Under the pieces are notes generated by a model that was given only the letters and a program-made list of their open reading frames with translations, had not been told where the DNA came from and searched no databases. This document shows positions 31,261-43,767 of a DNA stretch of 48,705 nucleotides, one piece after another; position 1 is the first letter of the stretch, and each line of letters opens with the position of its first letter. The translations under genes were made by a program, and so were the position numbers. The DNA comes from Spirogloea muscicola (taxonomy: Eukaryota > Streptophyta > Zygnematophyceae > Spirogloeales > Spirogloeaceae). The DNA lies in contig WELB01000251.1 in the NCBI GenBank assembly GCA_009602725.1, positions 76,471-125,175 of the forward strand, read 5' to 3'.

Positions 31261-32204
31261 GGAAGAGCTGTTGTATTTCTCTCCTCGGGCTTGAATGCAG
31301 AATGTAGCACTTTGAGTCAGTGGTACTGACCCAACCAATCTCTTTAGCTAGCGTCCTACATGTTCCTTGTCTTCCTGTCATCCACCATCTGTCAAACATA
31401 TTGTAAGGGCCCACATGTCAGCCAAGCCTTGGGTTAACGTGAGGCCTGGCTGGTCAGTCGAGCCCTCAGCAGCATATCACCAATCTGACGGAAAATTCTC
31501 GTTCCAAAGATCATGCAGACCTCTCTGCCCAACCACCCGAGGCAGCACCTGCACATTTTGTTGCTGGGTCAATCTCTTGAAGCTTTGCATACTTGGTGAG
31601 TCTCTTGACAGCAAGTTCTCGGTCCACCAGTACAGATTCAGAAACATTAATAAACGTCACACATGAAAATCATAAGCTTCCTTCAATTTGCGCCTGCTAA
31701 AGAAGTCTAACTCGTACTTTCATGAGCTCTTATTGTCCTATTGCTATGCTCTGACGGCAAGCACCTCTCTCTTCATTACATTCGTTCACACTGCCCCGGG
31801 ACCAGACGGACTTCCATATTCCGTTTTCCGTCAATAGAGAGCTCACACAACTAAATCGACAATTTCAATTGACAAGATATCATGGTCGATGTCGTTTTGC
31901 ATAGTTCCATTGCTACAGCTAGACATCTTGGATGGTCGGACACAAAGGTCTCAGGGGGTTCAAAGAGAGCTATTGCCTGCAGCTGTGGGCCTGACCGGCG
32001 CCAAGTATTGTGTTGAGGAACGCCCAAGTCAACCTTCTGTGAGCACGAGGAATAGACATTGAGGTCAGGCTGGGATGAGGTACTTGAGCTCATTGATGAA
32101 GGCTGACATCCATTTCATGGTGCCAAAGGCAATGTAGCTGCGATACCTTCTCCCCTTGCATGTGCCCTCTTGACGTCAGAGAGAGGAAGGAGAGCCAGTG
32201 GCTG
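31261..32204. other. Intergenic, nothing recognised
   Basis: Open frames of 60-100 codons on both strands match nothing I know. The right edge is the 3' flank of pICln. Confidence 0.45.
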
Positions 32205-34389
32205 TCATGGTCTTTCGTCCTCTGGTTCATCATCCACCTCGTCCTCGTCCGCGTCCTCAAATTGCTCTGTGCTAATGTCAAGCTGACACGGAAAGATGTG
32301 AAAAGTGAGAGTAGATCCCACCGTTAGAAGTCCAGTACGCAGAATCGTTCTGCTGCCATCACTAGAATGACTAGGCAAAGCAGCAGGCAGCTCCTAAATC
32401 TGCTCGGACATGATGACCTGCGTTTCTCAGCTGCTTACAAAGCGACTAGTCAATATCCATTGACTGCTACAAACAAAGTTGGGCCATCAACCTCGTCAAG
32501 CCCGTGACCACCATTATGTGTCGCAGCTCCAGGAGCCAGAACTTCGTCTGAATTGAAGAACCATTCCCCTTCGCCCTCTTGCTCTGCTCATGCCAGGTTT
32601 GACAAAGCAGATGAATTATAGTACCAAGCTGTCCTCCTGACGTTAAGTCTTATATCCTAACTGCAGATCCGATCTGCATGATTAATATTGGACCTTACCA
32701 TTGCTCAAGCTTTGCCGTGAAATCAGTACTTACCTACTACAGGGTCAGGGTTCAAGGCTGCGCACTCGCACAGAACTTGGAATATGCGGTCCACTGTGCG
32801 GGTCATTGGTGGTCAAAAGGGAGGGGCAAAAGTGCACAAATTGAATGTCAGTGAATGAGAGAAGTGACGGGGGCGCTCCTGATCCATGCACACAGAACTG
32901 CCGTATGAGTACAAGGCTCTTTGGCAGACTCAAAAAGCACCTGATTGCAGGAGCTCTTGTCCACCTTGTCAGGTTTTATTTAAGCCCCTTCAAGCGTGAT
33001 CTGACCAAGAACAACCCTGCTACAACGGCGTTGACTGCATGCACTTACACGTGCTTGGATCATTGGGGACTAGCCGCATCTCCTTCACAGCTGACAGGTC
33101 TTCAACAGTTACAGCCTCAGCTGCCATTGGGTCTCCCTCAGCTTCCTCATCCCCATTGATGCCCACATGATCTCCATCATCATCTTCCCTGCCTTGAATC
33201 TAGAACCCCATGCGTTAGGCTTGCAGGCGATGAGCACGGTGGTAGAGGTCTAAGCGAGCAATCCTCAAGCACTTGACCTTCACAAGATGCATATAGCGCC
33301 AACAGTGGAAACATCTGATGCAAGTGAAGCCAGTAGACCGGGAGATCTGACGGGCCAGGTTGTTGCTTTGGCATGCTTACCTGCATGTAAATGCACGGGT
33401 GGGGGTACGCATCTGTGTCTCTGGATATGGCGTGCATTGTCAAAGAGACAAAATCAACAGCATAGCCTTCTTGCAAGTCTTCGTCACTTAGCCACACGAG
33501 CCGCCTGCAGAACGAAGCTTGGACAGATAGAAATTGACCCATATTAGACGCACGTTTGGCTTTCAAGCAATTGCAGAGACTAGCACACAGAGCTACTGAT
33601 AGTGTAACGTCAAAGGTAACAAGCCATTGAGATCGCCTGGACTGGTCAATTCAAACGCTCAGGCCAACCTAAGAATCCTGGTCGACCTCCTTAATTCCTC
33701 TGAGGTCCTTGAAGCTGAAATATGGGAAACCCCTGGGACGCCCCATCTACGTTGTAGCTATGAGTACCTGCCTCTCGTGAGATACTTAGACCCTGGTCCT
33801 TCTACGGGAAGAGCCCTCCACTGATTCATCCCTTATCCGTTTACCTAGCTCTAAATGTGAAGCATCCTATAAATGTCCACACTGAACCTGACTGCACCTA
33901 TGGCTGCTCTGGTCGCGCCTCTGCACGGCAGGACCTCAGCGGCCGTTAGTAAGGCGGGCCGTTGCCCGCGACTTGTCACTGACTCAGTCCCTGCGAGCGG
34001 CTGCTGATACGTCTGCTCTTGGACGCTGCCTCCCTTCATTGGAGCAGCCCGACGAGCTCAGGACGGATGCCAGTCTCTGTAAGGGCATCGGGACGGTAGC
34101 CTCGCCTAGTGGTCACGTAGAGCTTGCCGGGCCCGGTGCGCGGGCCGTCTCCCAGCACGGCCGCCACCTGCGACTGTACGAGCGCCACCGTCTCGCCGCC
34201 ATCGCCGCCGTCGCCGCCGGCGTCCAGCACCGGCAGGCCCTGCACAGAAGGGCGGCGGGCCGTCAGGCGGGCCGTCCAGCGGCGGGCTAGCTAACGAGCC
34301 GAGCGTGGCGCGGAAGCGGGGCTGGCGTCTGAAGGCCGCGCCTGGGGGCCGCGCTGCGGGGCGGCGACCAGGCCGCCGCCGGGCGCCAT
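32205..34389 (-). CDS. ICLN: pICln, methylosome/snRNP assembly chaperone (CLNS1A/ICLN)
   Basis: pICln carries Sm proteins to the PRMT5 methylosome during spliceosomal snRNP assembly. Exons on the minus strand, all in phase: 34239-34106, 33504-33381, 33199-33049, 32793-32734, 32583-32471, 32282-32205. A short first exon may start at ATG 34389 (MAPGGGL). The product is about 226 residues, the usual plant size. Landmarks: GETVALVQSQVAAVLGDG, PGKLYVTT, RRLVWLSDEDLQEGYAVDF (the PH-like fold), HAISRDTDAYPHPCIYMQ, then KEMRLVPNDPST, LDRIFQVLCECAALNPDP, GEWFFNSDE, and an acidic end ISTEQFEDADEDEVDDE with TGA at 32205-32207. The acidic tail is typical of the family. Intron 33505-34105 has a GC donor. 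Most exons are under 160 nt, so simple ORF scans miss the gene. Only the first exon is uncertain. Confidence 0.94.
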
Positions 34390-35085
34390 GGCCGCCGCGT
34401 CCGCCCCCCCGCTGCCAGCGTCATGGCGGCCCCGCCGAAGGGCGCTACCAAGAATCTGTGATAGCGCTGATCGGGACAGGCCCCCTGCCCGCGGTCCCGG
34501 GGGGCACCGTCACTCTGGGATATGGCTTCTTTTCGTTGTTTCTGGTATTATTGACGGTGCTCATCAAGCGCTAAGAGACGACACTCCCTTTCTTCAGTTC
34601 CATGCGCTCGGCTGCGACTTCGCCCCGTGTGGCCCCGCCGTCGTTGTCGTGTTGCGTCGGCCTTCTTCACCTTGATCGGAGGGCGGGTCAGCCAGGGGAA
34701 ACATGTCGTATATGCGAAACACTCGAAGGCCACGCACAAAGGCACATCAAATGACGTAGCATCTAGCAATTAGTGAAGCTGCTAGAGAATAGGGCAGCAC
34801 CAGTGGCAGGCGAAGGTGAAGGGATGGGGGGAAAGGAGGGCCGGCAGAGCCCCTGGGGGCCTTTCCTGCGTCCGCTTCTGGAGCTGTAGAGGAGTGAGGC
34901 AGTAGTAGTGGCAGGAGGAATGGAGGGGGGGGACAGAAGAAGAAGATGGCTCGCCCACAGAAAAAGAGGGGCTAGCAAAGCCAGCCTAGAAAAGAATGGA
35001 CAATGAGGGAAAGAGGGCCGGAAGTGCCGATTGGGGCGTTGCCGACCTGTCCTGCTGGAGCTGCTATAGAAGACGTGTGTATTAA
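34390..35085. other. pICln upstream region, then LINE-related repeats
   Basis: 34390-34700 is GC-rich and probably holds the pICln promoter. 34780-34930 contains GA-rich pieces also found at 6600-6700 and 35315-35355 (TGGAGCTG..GAGGAGTG, GCAGTAGTAGTGGCAGGAGG-like). A minus-strand hairpin tail lies at 34950-34985. Confidence 0.45.
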
Positions 35086-35089
35086 GAGA

Positions 35090-35310
35090 TGGGGAGGCCA
35101 TGTGTGGCCAAGTACAATGGCAAGCACATTAACAAATGCACGTCACCTGCTGCTAAGCCGACCCGCTCAGTAACCACGAGTCAGCACATAGAGGTCGCTA
35201 ACTGATGCTCGAATACCAGATGGCAATCGACAAGCTCTCGAACTACCAGCCAAGGCTCGACCAGCTTTCTGATGCAACGCATGAGCCTGAGCTCGCTGCA
35301 GACAAGCTGG
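35090..35310 (-). mobile_element. 5'-truncated LINE, family A 3' end
   Basis: Inverse complement of SDLYVLTRGY, TGA, GCGGGTCGG and the TGTACTTGGCCACACATGGCC tail. The upstream limit is near 35310, where a repeat shared with 34900 begins. Confidence 0.75.
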
Positions 35311-35365
35311 GTATAGGAGGAGTGGGGCAGCAGCAGTGGCAGGAGGGATGGCATGGGCAGGGGAA

Positions 35366-35720
35366 GGTGCCGGGCTTCAATGCTGCCGGCTCGCTTGCTC
35401 AGGTCTTTCGCATGCGGCGCTTCGTCTCTCTCCAGCGCTCTCTGGCTCACGCAGTCCACATGCGTGCCAGCCGCGCTATGGCTGCTGCCTCAAGAAGAAA
35501 GTGCTCGCCGGAGTGCTTCCTTTCCACAGATAGACGTCAGGGCGACGTCTATCCGCCTGCTAGCTATTCCGACTTGCTTCTTCTGACTAGAGGTCATTGA
35601 GAGTACCCTTGCTGTTGTCTTAGTATTTAGCACTCCGGCTCCTTCGGACCTCAGACCTTGTCCGTTCCTTTGGGCTGGCCCCTCACAGCCACCAGTCAAT
35701 CTGGCCGAGCTTCCTTTGGG
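35366..35720 (+). mobile_element. LINE family B C-terminal fragment with an internal insertion
   Basis: Reads GFNAAGSLAQVFRMR, VSLQRSLAHAVHMRASRAMA, then PPASYSDLLLLTRG and His-stop (TGA at 35598-35600) in place of Tyr-stop. Between AAAS and RQGD, where relatives have only Gly-Phe, about 40 nt are inserted at 35493-35534. The insert begins with AGAAGAAAGTGCTCGCC, the start of an inverted hairpin tail, and keeps the frame open. The hairpin tail of this copy is at 35672. Confidence 0.75.
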
Positions 35721-35810
35721 CCGGCTCTGCAGCTGGGCCCCTCGGCCCCCAGCAGGCTGACCTGCCGAGACCCACTGTGCCCGTCTGTCTTGCAACCTTT
35801 CAAACTTTCC

Positions 35811-36300
35811 TGCAGCCGGTTACTCGGACTTGATGTTGCTCACTTGCGGGTACTGAGCTTCCATATGCATCGTCTCGTGTCTACTTGTGTAGTTTTCGGC
35901 ACCTTTTTTGGCTTTGGATATTATCCTTTCTGTTTGGGCTGGCTTGGCCAGCTCCTCTTCTCTGAGGGCGCGCCATTCTCTTTTCAGCAGCAGATGATGT
36001 ACATCTGTCGGTGTGCTTGCTGCTGAGAGTTTCGTAGCTGCTTACTTTCTTCTTGTGCTTGTTTGACTTATTCGTGCTTCCCCTGGCCCCTTCTCGCACT
36101 GTTCATTCTTTTTGGCACTTAGTACCTTGCTTTCTGCTCCATCCGGCTCCTTCAAACCTTGTCCATTCTTTTGGGCTGGCCTCTCACAGCCACCAGTCAA
36201 ATTGGCCGCGCTCTCTTTTTGGGCCGGCCTTTTCCAGCCCCTATCCTCTATGAGCGAGCCCTTCTTCTGCTTGCTGCGGCGCGCACTTTCTTCTGCTTGC
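35811..36300 (+). repeat. LINE family B 3' ends and tails
   Basis: AGYSDLMLLTCGY-stop at 35815-35857 is followed by three tails. Hairpins lie at 35937, 36174 and 36222, the last with GGGCCGGCCTTTTCCAGCCCC. The CAGTCAAATTGGCCGCGCT terminus recurs at 6118, 6478, 7850 and 35693. Confidence 0.7.
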
Positions 36301-36439
36301 TCTTGTACTTCGACTTGTACTCGCCCCTTAGGCCATCACTCTATACACGATCCAGTAGCATACGGCTCCGAATCAACAAGGCTCGCTTCACAGGGCCGAG
36401 AAGGCGCCAAAACTGGAGCTGACTGGAGCCGCGCACTCA

Positions 36440-37123
36440 GCTCGACTTAGTTTGTGAAGGGTCCATGTCTACTGTCTATTCTACCGTCCGCCGTCTGCGG
36501 CACAATCGGCGCGTCACAGTCTGCCGCTGGCCAGCAGAATGCGCTCCTCAGTCCCCTCCCGTTGTTCGCCAGGGCCAGCTGCGCGGCCGCCGCCGCCGCC
36601 GCCGCGCCGCCGCCGCCGCCGCCGCCGCCGCTGAGGAGGACACGACCAGGCAGTGCTACGCGCGCCTTCCGCGAAGCTTCGTGACTGCGTCGCCGCCACG
36701 GCGCGTCGGCATCGGCTTCCCGTCCTGGGGGCCTCGTCGGCAACACAGAGCCGCATCTGGAAGCGCCCCTGCAGGCTGGTTGCCGGCGCTCGGCAGACGA
36801 GCCGCCAGCGTCACAACGCCGCACGATTTCCCGAGGATGATGGATCGTCTGTTAAGAGTGTTCTTCAGAATACGGGAGAAGACTTCCCAAGCTCGTTGCT
36901 CCCAGGGCCTTATTAGCTGAGCCTGCGAGGAAACTGTGCTCGACTTTTGAGCCTCTACTTCCCCGGGGCTCAAGCATTACTGGCTCCACACAGCAGCCAG
37001 CAGCCAGACAACCTGCCGAACATACCGCTGATATCCACAGTGAAGTCAGAGATGCATCAGGCTTTCTTTGAGCTGCAAGAGTGCCCCGCAGTCTGAGTCA
37101 GCAGAGGAGATAGATTCGTCAAG
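36440..37123 (+). other. Upstream region of the TORTIFOLIA1-like gene with a CCG repeat
   Basis: A (CCG)n tract covers about 36583-36633 and open frames here reflect it. The segment probably contains promoter and 5' UTR. No upstream coding exon is required, because the ATG at 37124 begins a family-typical N-terminus. Confidence 0.45.
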
Positions 37124-40100
37124 ATGAGCGGCTCCAAGGTGGTCACTGCTTCTCAACAGCGAACGAAGAGCTCCACCTCTGCAAACCTGCAGCTGGCCTT
37201 CATCGAATTAAAGCAGGTGACTCTTCAGCTCAACCCGTCTCACTTTGAGTACTGTCATACGTGACCCACACAGACTGCAGTTGCCCAGCTGTAGAGTAAT
37301 CTGCCTCTATTCGACAAATGTGATATGTGGATAGATGGCACGGCTTGATTGATTGCGCCTCTGGCTGTTGATAGTCATGTGAGGTGCTGCAGTCCTTGTG
37401 CTGCAGCCCATGTTGCTACCTACTCACCTTTTGACATCAGGCAGTCAAAGACCGTTGGCTTTGACTTACAAGGAAACGACCTAGCTTAGCCCCTCAGCTT
37501 CGAGGTCCAGGATCTTATCTCTGCTACATCTTGGACTGCAGAGAATCGTCTGGGCGATCAGCAAGCTGGGCGATCGGGATACACAGAAAGTTGCAGTTAG
37601 TGAATTGGAGCAGATAGCACAGATCACGCCTCCTGAGGGCATTGTAGTATATTTGGCGTGCCTTTACGACAGCGAGCTGCAGCAGAAGAGCTTTGCTCGC
37701 AAAGAATGTGTGCGACTGTTTGGAGTGCTTGGTAAGATGGAGTACAGAATGTCAGATCACTCCTCCACCCCCTTCCGCCACCTCGTGTAGTGCTGGGTCT
37801 GCAGAGTGCCATAAGTATACCCAGTAGACCTGAGGGAGGAATGCATTGCACTTACTTCGATGACCCTGACTGCTTGACGCAGCAGAGCAGGAGTGCTGAC
37901 CATATCTCGATCAAGTGGCTGAGCTCACTATCTTGATCAAGTGACTGAGCACATAGCGACTGTCACTCGGAAGTCACAGGCTTGGGCTTTGTTCTCACCT
38001 GTGCAGCATCACTGCACGGTCAAGGCTTGTATCCCTACCTTAGCAAAATCGTCAGGAGTATTGTTGGACGCTTCAGAGATGCGGATTCCTCTGTGCGTGA
38101 CACATGTGCTGAGACTTTGGGAACCATTACTGCCTATGTCAGAGCTCCAAGCACTTCTCCTTCCTCAGGTGATGTCTTTGCAACTCTGAGTTCAATGACG
38201 AACAAGAGCCTCAGAGTGCGTTGTGTTGGCTTGTGATGACCTTACATGATGCTCGTCTAATTGACAAAATGAGTTGCTTTTTGGGAAGGAGGCAAGGGAC
38301 TGAGTTGCTGCTCATGCACATAGACAATTCTTCACAAAAGGTGCTGAAAGCACTCCTGAAAGCACGTTGCGATAGGCCACTTAGTAATATGTGGGGTACA
38401 ATATTTGCTGGATGCAAACTTGCTGAATTTAAACATTGGCTGACTGACAGAAGCTGCAATCATTTTTGTCCTGCCTGCAGCAGATGAAGGCAATGCACAG
38501 CTCTCCGACGGAAGTGCATCAGGTTCCACATTCTACCTGATGCCAGGCATTGCAGAACCTGAGGTCCAGTCTGAGTATATACAAGGAACTTACTCTGAAG
38601 CACTTCTTCAATGTGGTCTTGGATGCTCAGACCCATTATTGATGCTAAGCTCTTCATGTGCCAGACAAAAATTAATGTGATACTGATCATTATCATTCTC
38701 TGGCGCCAGGAGTTTCTCAGACAATGGCAATGTTTATCAGGCCAATCTTTGAGGCAATGAGCGAGCAGACACGATCGGTGCAGGCCGCAGCTGCCATGAG
38801 TCTGGACCGAGTAGTGCAGAATGCAGATCAAGCTGCTGCATCAACCTTGGCCAAGTTGTGCCCACGTGTTGCTAAGCTTTTAGGCAGCCCATACTTTCAA
38901 GCAAAGGGCGCCCTTCTCCCAGCTCTTTTGAGCATAGTGCAGGTTAATGGCTTCCTCTCCTTTGATTATAGGTATACCTGGTCCTGAACAAATGTCATTT
39001 GTCTTTGGTTGCTACTCAGAGTTGTAGACATGTGGGCCAGGTTGACTCGTTCCGTGCACACATCGAGAGCAAGCCCCTCATATTTAGGACCTCGTGGATT
39101 CTTCGCTGTGATTCCAACCCTCACTCCCGCTTCGACTTGAATTTCGCAGGTCTGTGGTGGTGACATCAGTATACACTTGCCACTTCTAATTCCTCCCGTC
39201 ATTCACGCATTCAAAAACAATGACTGGATGACCCGCAGGGCAGTCTGCGAATTATCTGGTCACATGGCGGCTGTCTTTGGACCAGCATTACAAGCCTACC
39301 ATCAGCAGATTCAAGCTGGTCTGCTGTCATGCCGATATGACAAGGTCCATATTCTTACCAAGTCCACAGATTTCAATCATTGCCTCAACCATTTGAGAGC
39401 ACCGAGTACTTGCTGGCTATGGCATTTCATGAGGGACCTTTGAGACTAGCTGCATGACCTGCCATGGCGAGCCTGGTGCATTATGTCGATGGATTGCAGC
39501 TACTACTTACCTGATCAGACGGCATTGTCGTTTTCCAGGTCAAACCGGTGAGAGATGCTGCCATTGGGGCCCTTGATCAGTGGAAGCTTGCCTTTGGCAG
39601 TTCCGAAATATCTCCAACTGCCCATGGTCAGTCAGGTGTCAGTCACAGTGAGACTATTAACGTACATTTGCTATGCTTAGGTATCATGTCACAGGTCACG
39701 CTATGGAGAACCTCGCAAGGCTGACCTCACGTGCCCGTGCCACGTGCCTCTGTTGTTGCATCCACCCACAATTAACAAGCTTGTCCCGCGGCATTGCGCA
39801 TTGACATCTGCCAATATTAGTTAAATCATACTGAACTCGTGATAGCAGGACCCCAACCACGGGCTCTATTCAAGTCTCCAAGTGCTGCCACAAGTCAGGA
39901 TTCTGCGCAGCCAAACAGTGCGTCAAATGATCTGCACATACCGTCCAGCTCTGGCACAAGCATTGGTGCAAGGACACCCTTGAACAACCCATTGGAGGAT
40001 CTGCCAGGTGCTGAGGAAGCTCAGACGTCAGCCAGTCCCTCCACACGGTCTGCCATCAGCAGGCCAGCTAGGCCCAAGCTCACACCACCTCGAGGTCCAG

Positions 40101-42496
40101 GTGGAGCCAAAGCCATGAACGGCTGGCAAGTGGAGATTGCAGTAGCTGGCAAGGAGAGATCCTTTGTCAGTGTAGTAGGAGAGACTGACGACGTTGACCA
40201 GCCGCAGGAGCAGCCGGACATGCCCAGCCAGAGCTCTGGGGAGTATACACCAGCACAAGAGGAGTCCCTGATGAGCCCCACCCGCCCTGCAGCAACTGGC
40301 AGCAGCGGGCGTGAGGCTGTGGGGGATATTGCAGTTGCTGCAGCGCCAGATGGCGATGTCCAAGACACCATGCAGCATAGCACCAGCAAGCTACCTCCCA
40401 ATCAGCAGGTCACCTCACTTGCTGGGTCCAAACAAGCAGTTTGCAGCAAGGAGCAAGCCTTACGTAGTAGCTGCACTAGCTCGTCAGGAGCAATGAGCTT
40501 GCATGCTCCTGAAGGACTAGGTGCACAAGCAGAGAAGGGACAACTCCAGGAGCGTGGGGACGATTTTCCTGTTGAAGCTGAAACGGACACTCAGAGAAGC
40601 ACAGCCAATGTGACCCCCGCAGGTTCATCAGCTGCATGGTATCGACTATATCTCAGACTGATTCGTGCAGACTGCTGCTTCATAGATGCAGACGAGCCGT
40701 GTCTTCTTTGCACTCATGTAACCTATGCGTAAATGCAGCACAGGGTGGCCATCTGCAGCCTGACTTCACACGTGTTAGTGTGTACCTATGCAGTGATTCT
40801 CATCAGCATCACCACTTGCTACCCAGCTTGTCTGAAGACCCAAAGTCACAGGCTACTGAGCGCAGCACTATTGAGAGGCACCTCGCACGTCTCATGCAGC
40901 AACAGGAGGAGATGGTGAATCTCTTGCAGGTAATCTCTCAGCAACATCTCGCTGGCATCAGTGCTGTTGCAATATAACATGCATCTGTGTTGAGTCACTC
41001 AAGCGCTTTTGCACACAAAGCCGGCAGCTTGTGACATTGCAAGTCAATGTGGAATGCGGTGAAGATCTTCCTGCAGTGGATCTTGAAGTGTAGCAATCCC
41101 CTCACAATGTTACATTTGATGTCTGAGTTCAGATGAGAGCCATGTCTTAGTATAAGTTGCTGCCTGCAAGTATTGCATCGTCTTGGCAGTACAGTTGCAG
41201 TCCAACCTTCCTCTTCAGAGCTAGGAAGTAAGCACCCCGGATTACTCAGTGCATTGCTTTTTATGTCTTTGCTCAGAGGTATATGAGGAGCACAGAAGAT
41301 GCTCTTGGGGGGATGGAAACCCGCCTTCGGGGGTTGGAGCGCACAATTGAGCACCTGAATCGGGACATATCAGTGCAGACTGCCACTACACAGAAGGTGC
41401 CGCTGTCCCCACAATTGCACGAGAATCCTGGAAGTTCGCAACAAGAGCAGCATGATGTTGTGGTACCAGAGAGCCGATTAAGTGCTGGCAGACAGAAGGT
41501 TGCTATATGGCATGGGGACAGTATCCAAGAACATGAAGAAGGGAGGTGGTTGAATGTCAGAGGAGGGGTTCGAGAGGCACCAGTTGTTGGTGGATCCCGA
41601 CAACGAAAGTCGAGAGCACGTTGGTTCTTTGATAGCATGGTGAAGAACGAGGATACTTATCGTGAGTCGGGTATGTTTAACATAGACTCTGACAGTTTTG
41701 GTTATCCAAGTGAAGTCAAAGCTTCCACTCCGGAGGTAAGGTCACACAGTAGGAACAGAGCCACAGTGGACCTTGATTCTGGCCATTTGGATATGCTAAA
41801 CGACAGATGGCCGGCCATGCAGCCAAGTGTCTGGAGCTGGGCATGGGTTCAGGACCTGGTCAAGAGAGGGGATGTGGACTGGGCGTATGCGGAGACGCTT
41901 CGGATGAACGACAATGGCATACTTGTGAGCCTCATGGGCCGCACGGGGCCAATTATAGGCCAGCTTTCTCGGGAGGTCTTGATGGAGCTCCTGCAGAGGT
42001 TGTTGGTGATGCTGCAGGAGAGATCATCAAGAGACTGCGTTTTACCTTGGATGAGTCAGGTGAAGGAGGCAGACGAGCTCTTGTCGACTGGGTGCCAAAA
42101 CTGCTTGCATGTCAAGTCTAGGGCAGCAAAAGAAGCTGAACTCGAATCTAGGGATAGAACTCGAAGCACCATTCCTTATATCGTAACATCAGGTCGTATT
42201 CAGCTGAATGTAGTGGTTGCTTGCCCTACTCCTAGCAGAATCATGACCTGCTTGATGACAGCTTCATCTCCGTGTGTCTTTTTGTTGCTCAGCTTTCTGA
42301 GCTGGTTGGGGAAGGGCATGTCAACTGCAAGGAGCTGGACCCTGCCCTGAAGCTGGACATAGTCGTGAAGCTTCAGCACGTGGCCGAGAGCAGCGAAGAC
42401 GGCGGTGGTTGGGAGAGCCTTGTCAGTGGGCAGTTGGCTGCGGAGCTGGGCAGTGCCTGGCTCGGTGACATACGAGGCACCTCGAGGCAGCAATAA
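37124..42496 (+). CDS. TORTIFOLIA1/SPIRAL2-like microtubule-associated protein
   Basis: The plant family binds cortical microtubules through N-terminal HEAT repeats and controls minus-end stability and growth anisotropy. Eleven exons fit in phase: 37124-37216, 37542-37731, 38007-38168, 38481-38522, 38710-38942, 39150-39344, 39539-39626, 39849-40622, about 40838-40929, 41277-42059, 42293-42496; total 951 codons plus TAA. HEAT region landmarks: IELKQRIVWAISKLGDRDTQ, LYDSELQQKSFARKECVRL, RFRDADSSVRDTCAETLG, FIRPIFEAMSEQ, LCPRVAKLL, NDWMTRRAVCELS, VKPVRDAAIGALDQWK. A long Ser/Pro-rich linker follows, then a coiled segment (RHLARLMQQQEEMVNLLQ, METRLRGLERTIEHLNRD) and the conserved C-terminal domain (WAYAETLRMND, LMGRTGPIIGQLSREV, LSELVGEG). 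Arabidopsis TOR1 is about 860 residues. The acceptor of exon 9 is the least certain point. Confidence 0.95.
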
Positions 42497-42945
42497 TGTC
42501 TTGTTGATAAGGCTGAGACAAGCCGGCAATGATGATGAGAATTACAGTCCGCAGTGTCGTGATGAGGGGACGGCATGCCTGCTGGACTGATGCAGGGCGT
42601 GCATGCAAGCAAGCCCGACCAAGTGGTGGTCCGACCATTGATGGTAGACGAAGTATGACATTGTTGGCCAAGCGACCATGATGTGTTGTTAAAAAACCAC
42701 ACCATACTGAAAGGGGGGGCAGGGTGTTGAGAGCCGCCCGATCAAGTGAGCAAGGAATTGCGAACCGCTAGATTGCTGCTCTGTGTTGTGAGGCTTTCAA
42801 GCATCCCGGATGCTTCCTCTTCATAGTAGAGTACTGTATCAGGAAGGGCACCAGCAGGCTACTGATGTCGTGGGGAAGGTAGCGCATTTTGAGGAGGCCA
42901 TATGTTGCTGGGATGGCTTCAGCGACCTCACAATCCAGCACACCT
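42497..42945. other. 3' flank of the TORTIFOLIA1-like gene, nothing else recognised
   Basis: Presumed 3' UTR and spacer. No LINE tail until about 42950. Confidence 0.5.
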
Positions 42946-42949
42946 AGGG

Positions 42950-43130
42950 ACTCCTTATACAGGGTGAGGCCAGCCCAGGAAAAACGAATGAACAAACCTC
43001 GAAGGGGCCAGGGAAAGCGCTGAAGCTAGCACACATGGAACCAAGCAGCTACAAAGAGCGGGGACTATGAAACACTCAGTAACCCCTGCTAAGCAGCAAC
43101 AGGTCAGAGAGATCTCCTACTAAACACCAG
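42950..43130 (-). mobile_element. LINE family B 3' end
   Basis: The minus strand carries a LINE C-terminal stop context (GGGGTTACTGAGTG at 43075-43088) and the AGCGCTTTCCCTGGCCCCTT tail. A partial hairpin (GGGCTGGCCTCACC) lies at about 42965-42980. Confidence 0.65.
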
Positions 43131-43189
43131 TTTGCTGTAGGCTCTTGCATGGCTGTGTGATTCTGGTGCCTTTTGGCAGCGCTTTTCTT

Positions 43190-43365
43190 TTGGGCCTTGT
43201 CCATTCTTTCTGGGCTGGCTATCCACAGCCCCTGCCTTATTTGCCAGCCCCTCTTCTCTATGGGCGAGCACTTTCTCATTTGTGGGCTCGCTTTCCTATG
43301 TGCTGACTCGTGGTTACTGAGCGGGTCAGCTTCGCAGCAGGTGATATACATCTGTCAATGTGCTT
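43190..43365 (+). mobile_element. Family B tail followed by a family A 3' end
   Basis: A hairpin tail at 43210-43275 is followed by the LTRGY-type codons of family A (CTGACTCGTGGTTACTGA at 43303-43320) and its UTR. The UTR breaks off at about 43364 inside TGTGCTT, where family B coding sequence begins. Confidence 0.7.
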
Positions 43366-43767
43366 CTGGCCGTGGATTTACACGGGGCTCCGGGGTCCCA
43401 GTGGCTCGACCTGCTGGCCAAGCTTGCGCAGCGCGCTGTGTCCCGCAGGCGAGTGAGCCGGCTGACTTCAACCGCCGCTGGCTCATGGTCCCAAGTCTAT
43501 CGCGTGCGGTTGTTGGTCTCCCTTCAGCGGTCCATGGCACACGCCTTGCATCTGCGTGCTGGCCGGGCTCTCGCTGCAGCCTCTGGCTTTCGCCAGGGGC
43601 ATTGTTTTCCCTCTTCTTCTCCTTGTTCTTCTTTCCAGCAGGGGGGATCGTTTCTCTGTGTGCTTGTTTTTCTTAGCGCTTCCCCTGGCCCCCTTCTCGT
43701 ACTCTGTTTACTCTTTTTTGGGCTGGCTTTTCCAGCCCCTATTCTCAATGGGCGAGCACTTTCTTCT
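43366..43767 (+). mobile_element. LINE family B C-terminal fragment with complete tail
   Basis: Coding starts at LAVDLHGAPGSQWLDLLAKL and runs through QVYRVRLLVSLQRSMAHALH and LRAGRALAAASGFRQG. It degenerates at about 43610 before the usual terminus. The tail has CTTAGCGCTTCCCCTGGCCC, hairpin GGGCTGGCTTTTCCAGCCCC (43720-43739) and ends CACTTTCTTCT at 43767. Confidence 0.75.
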
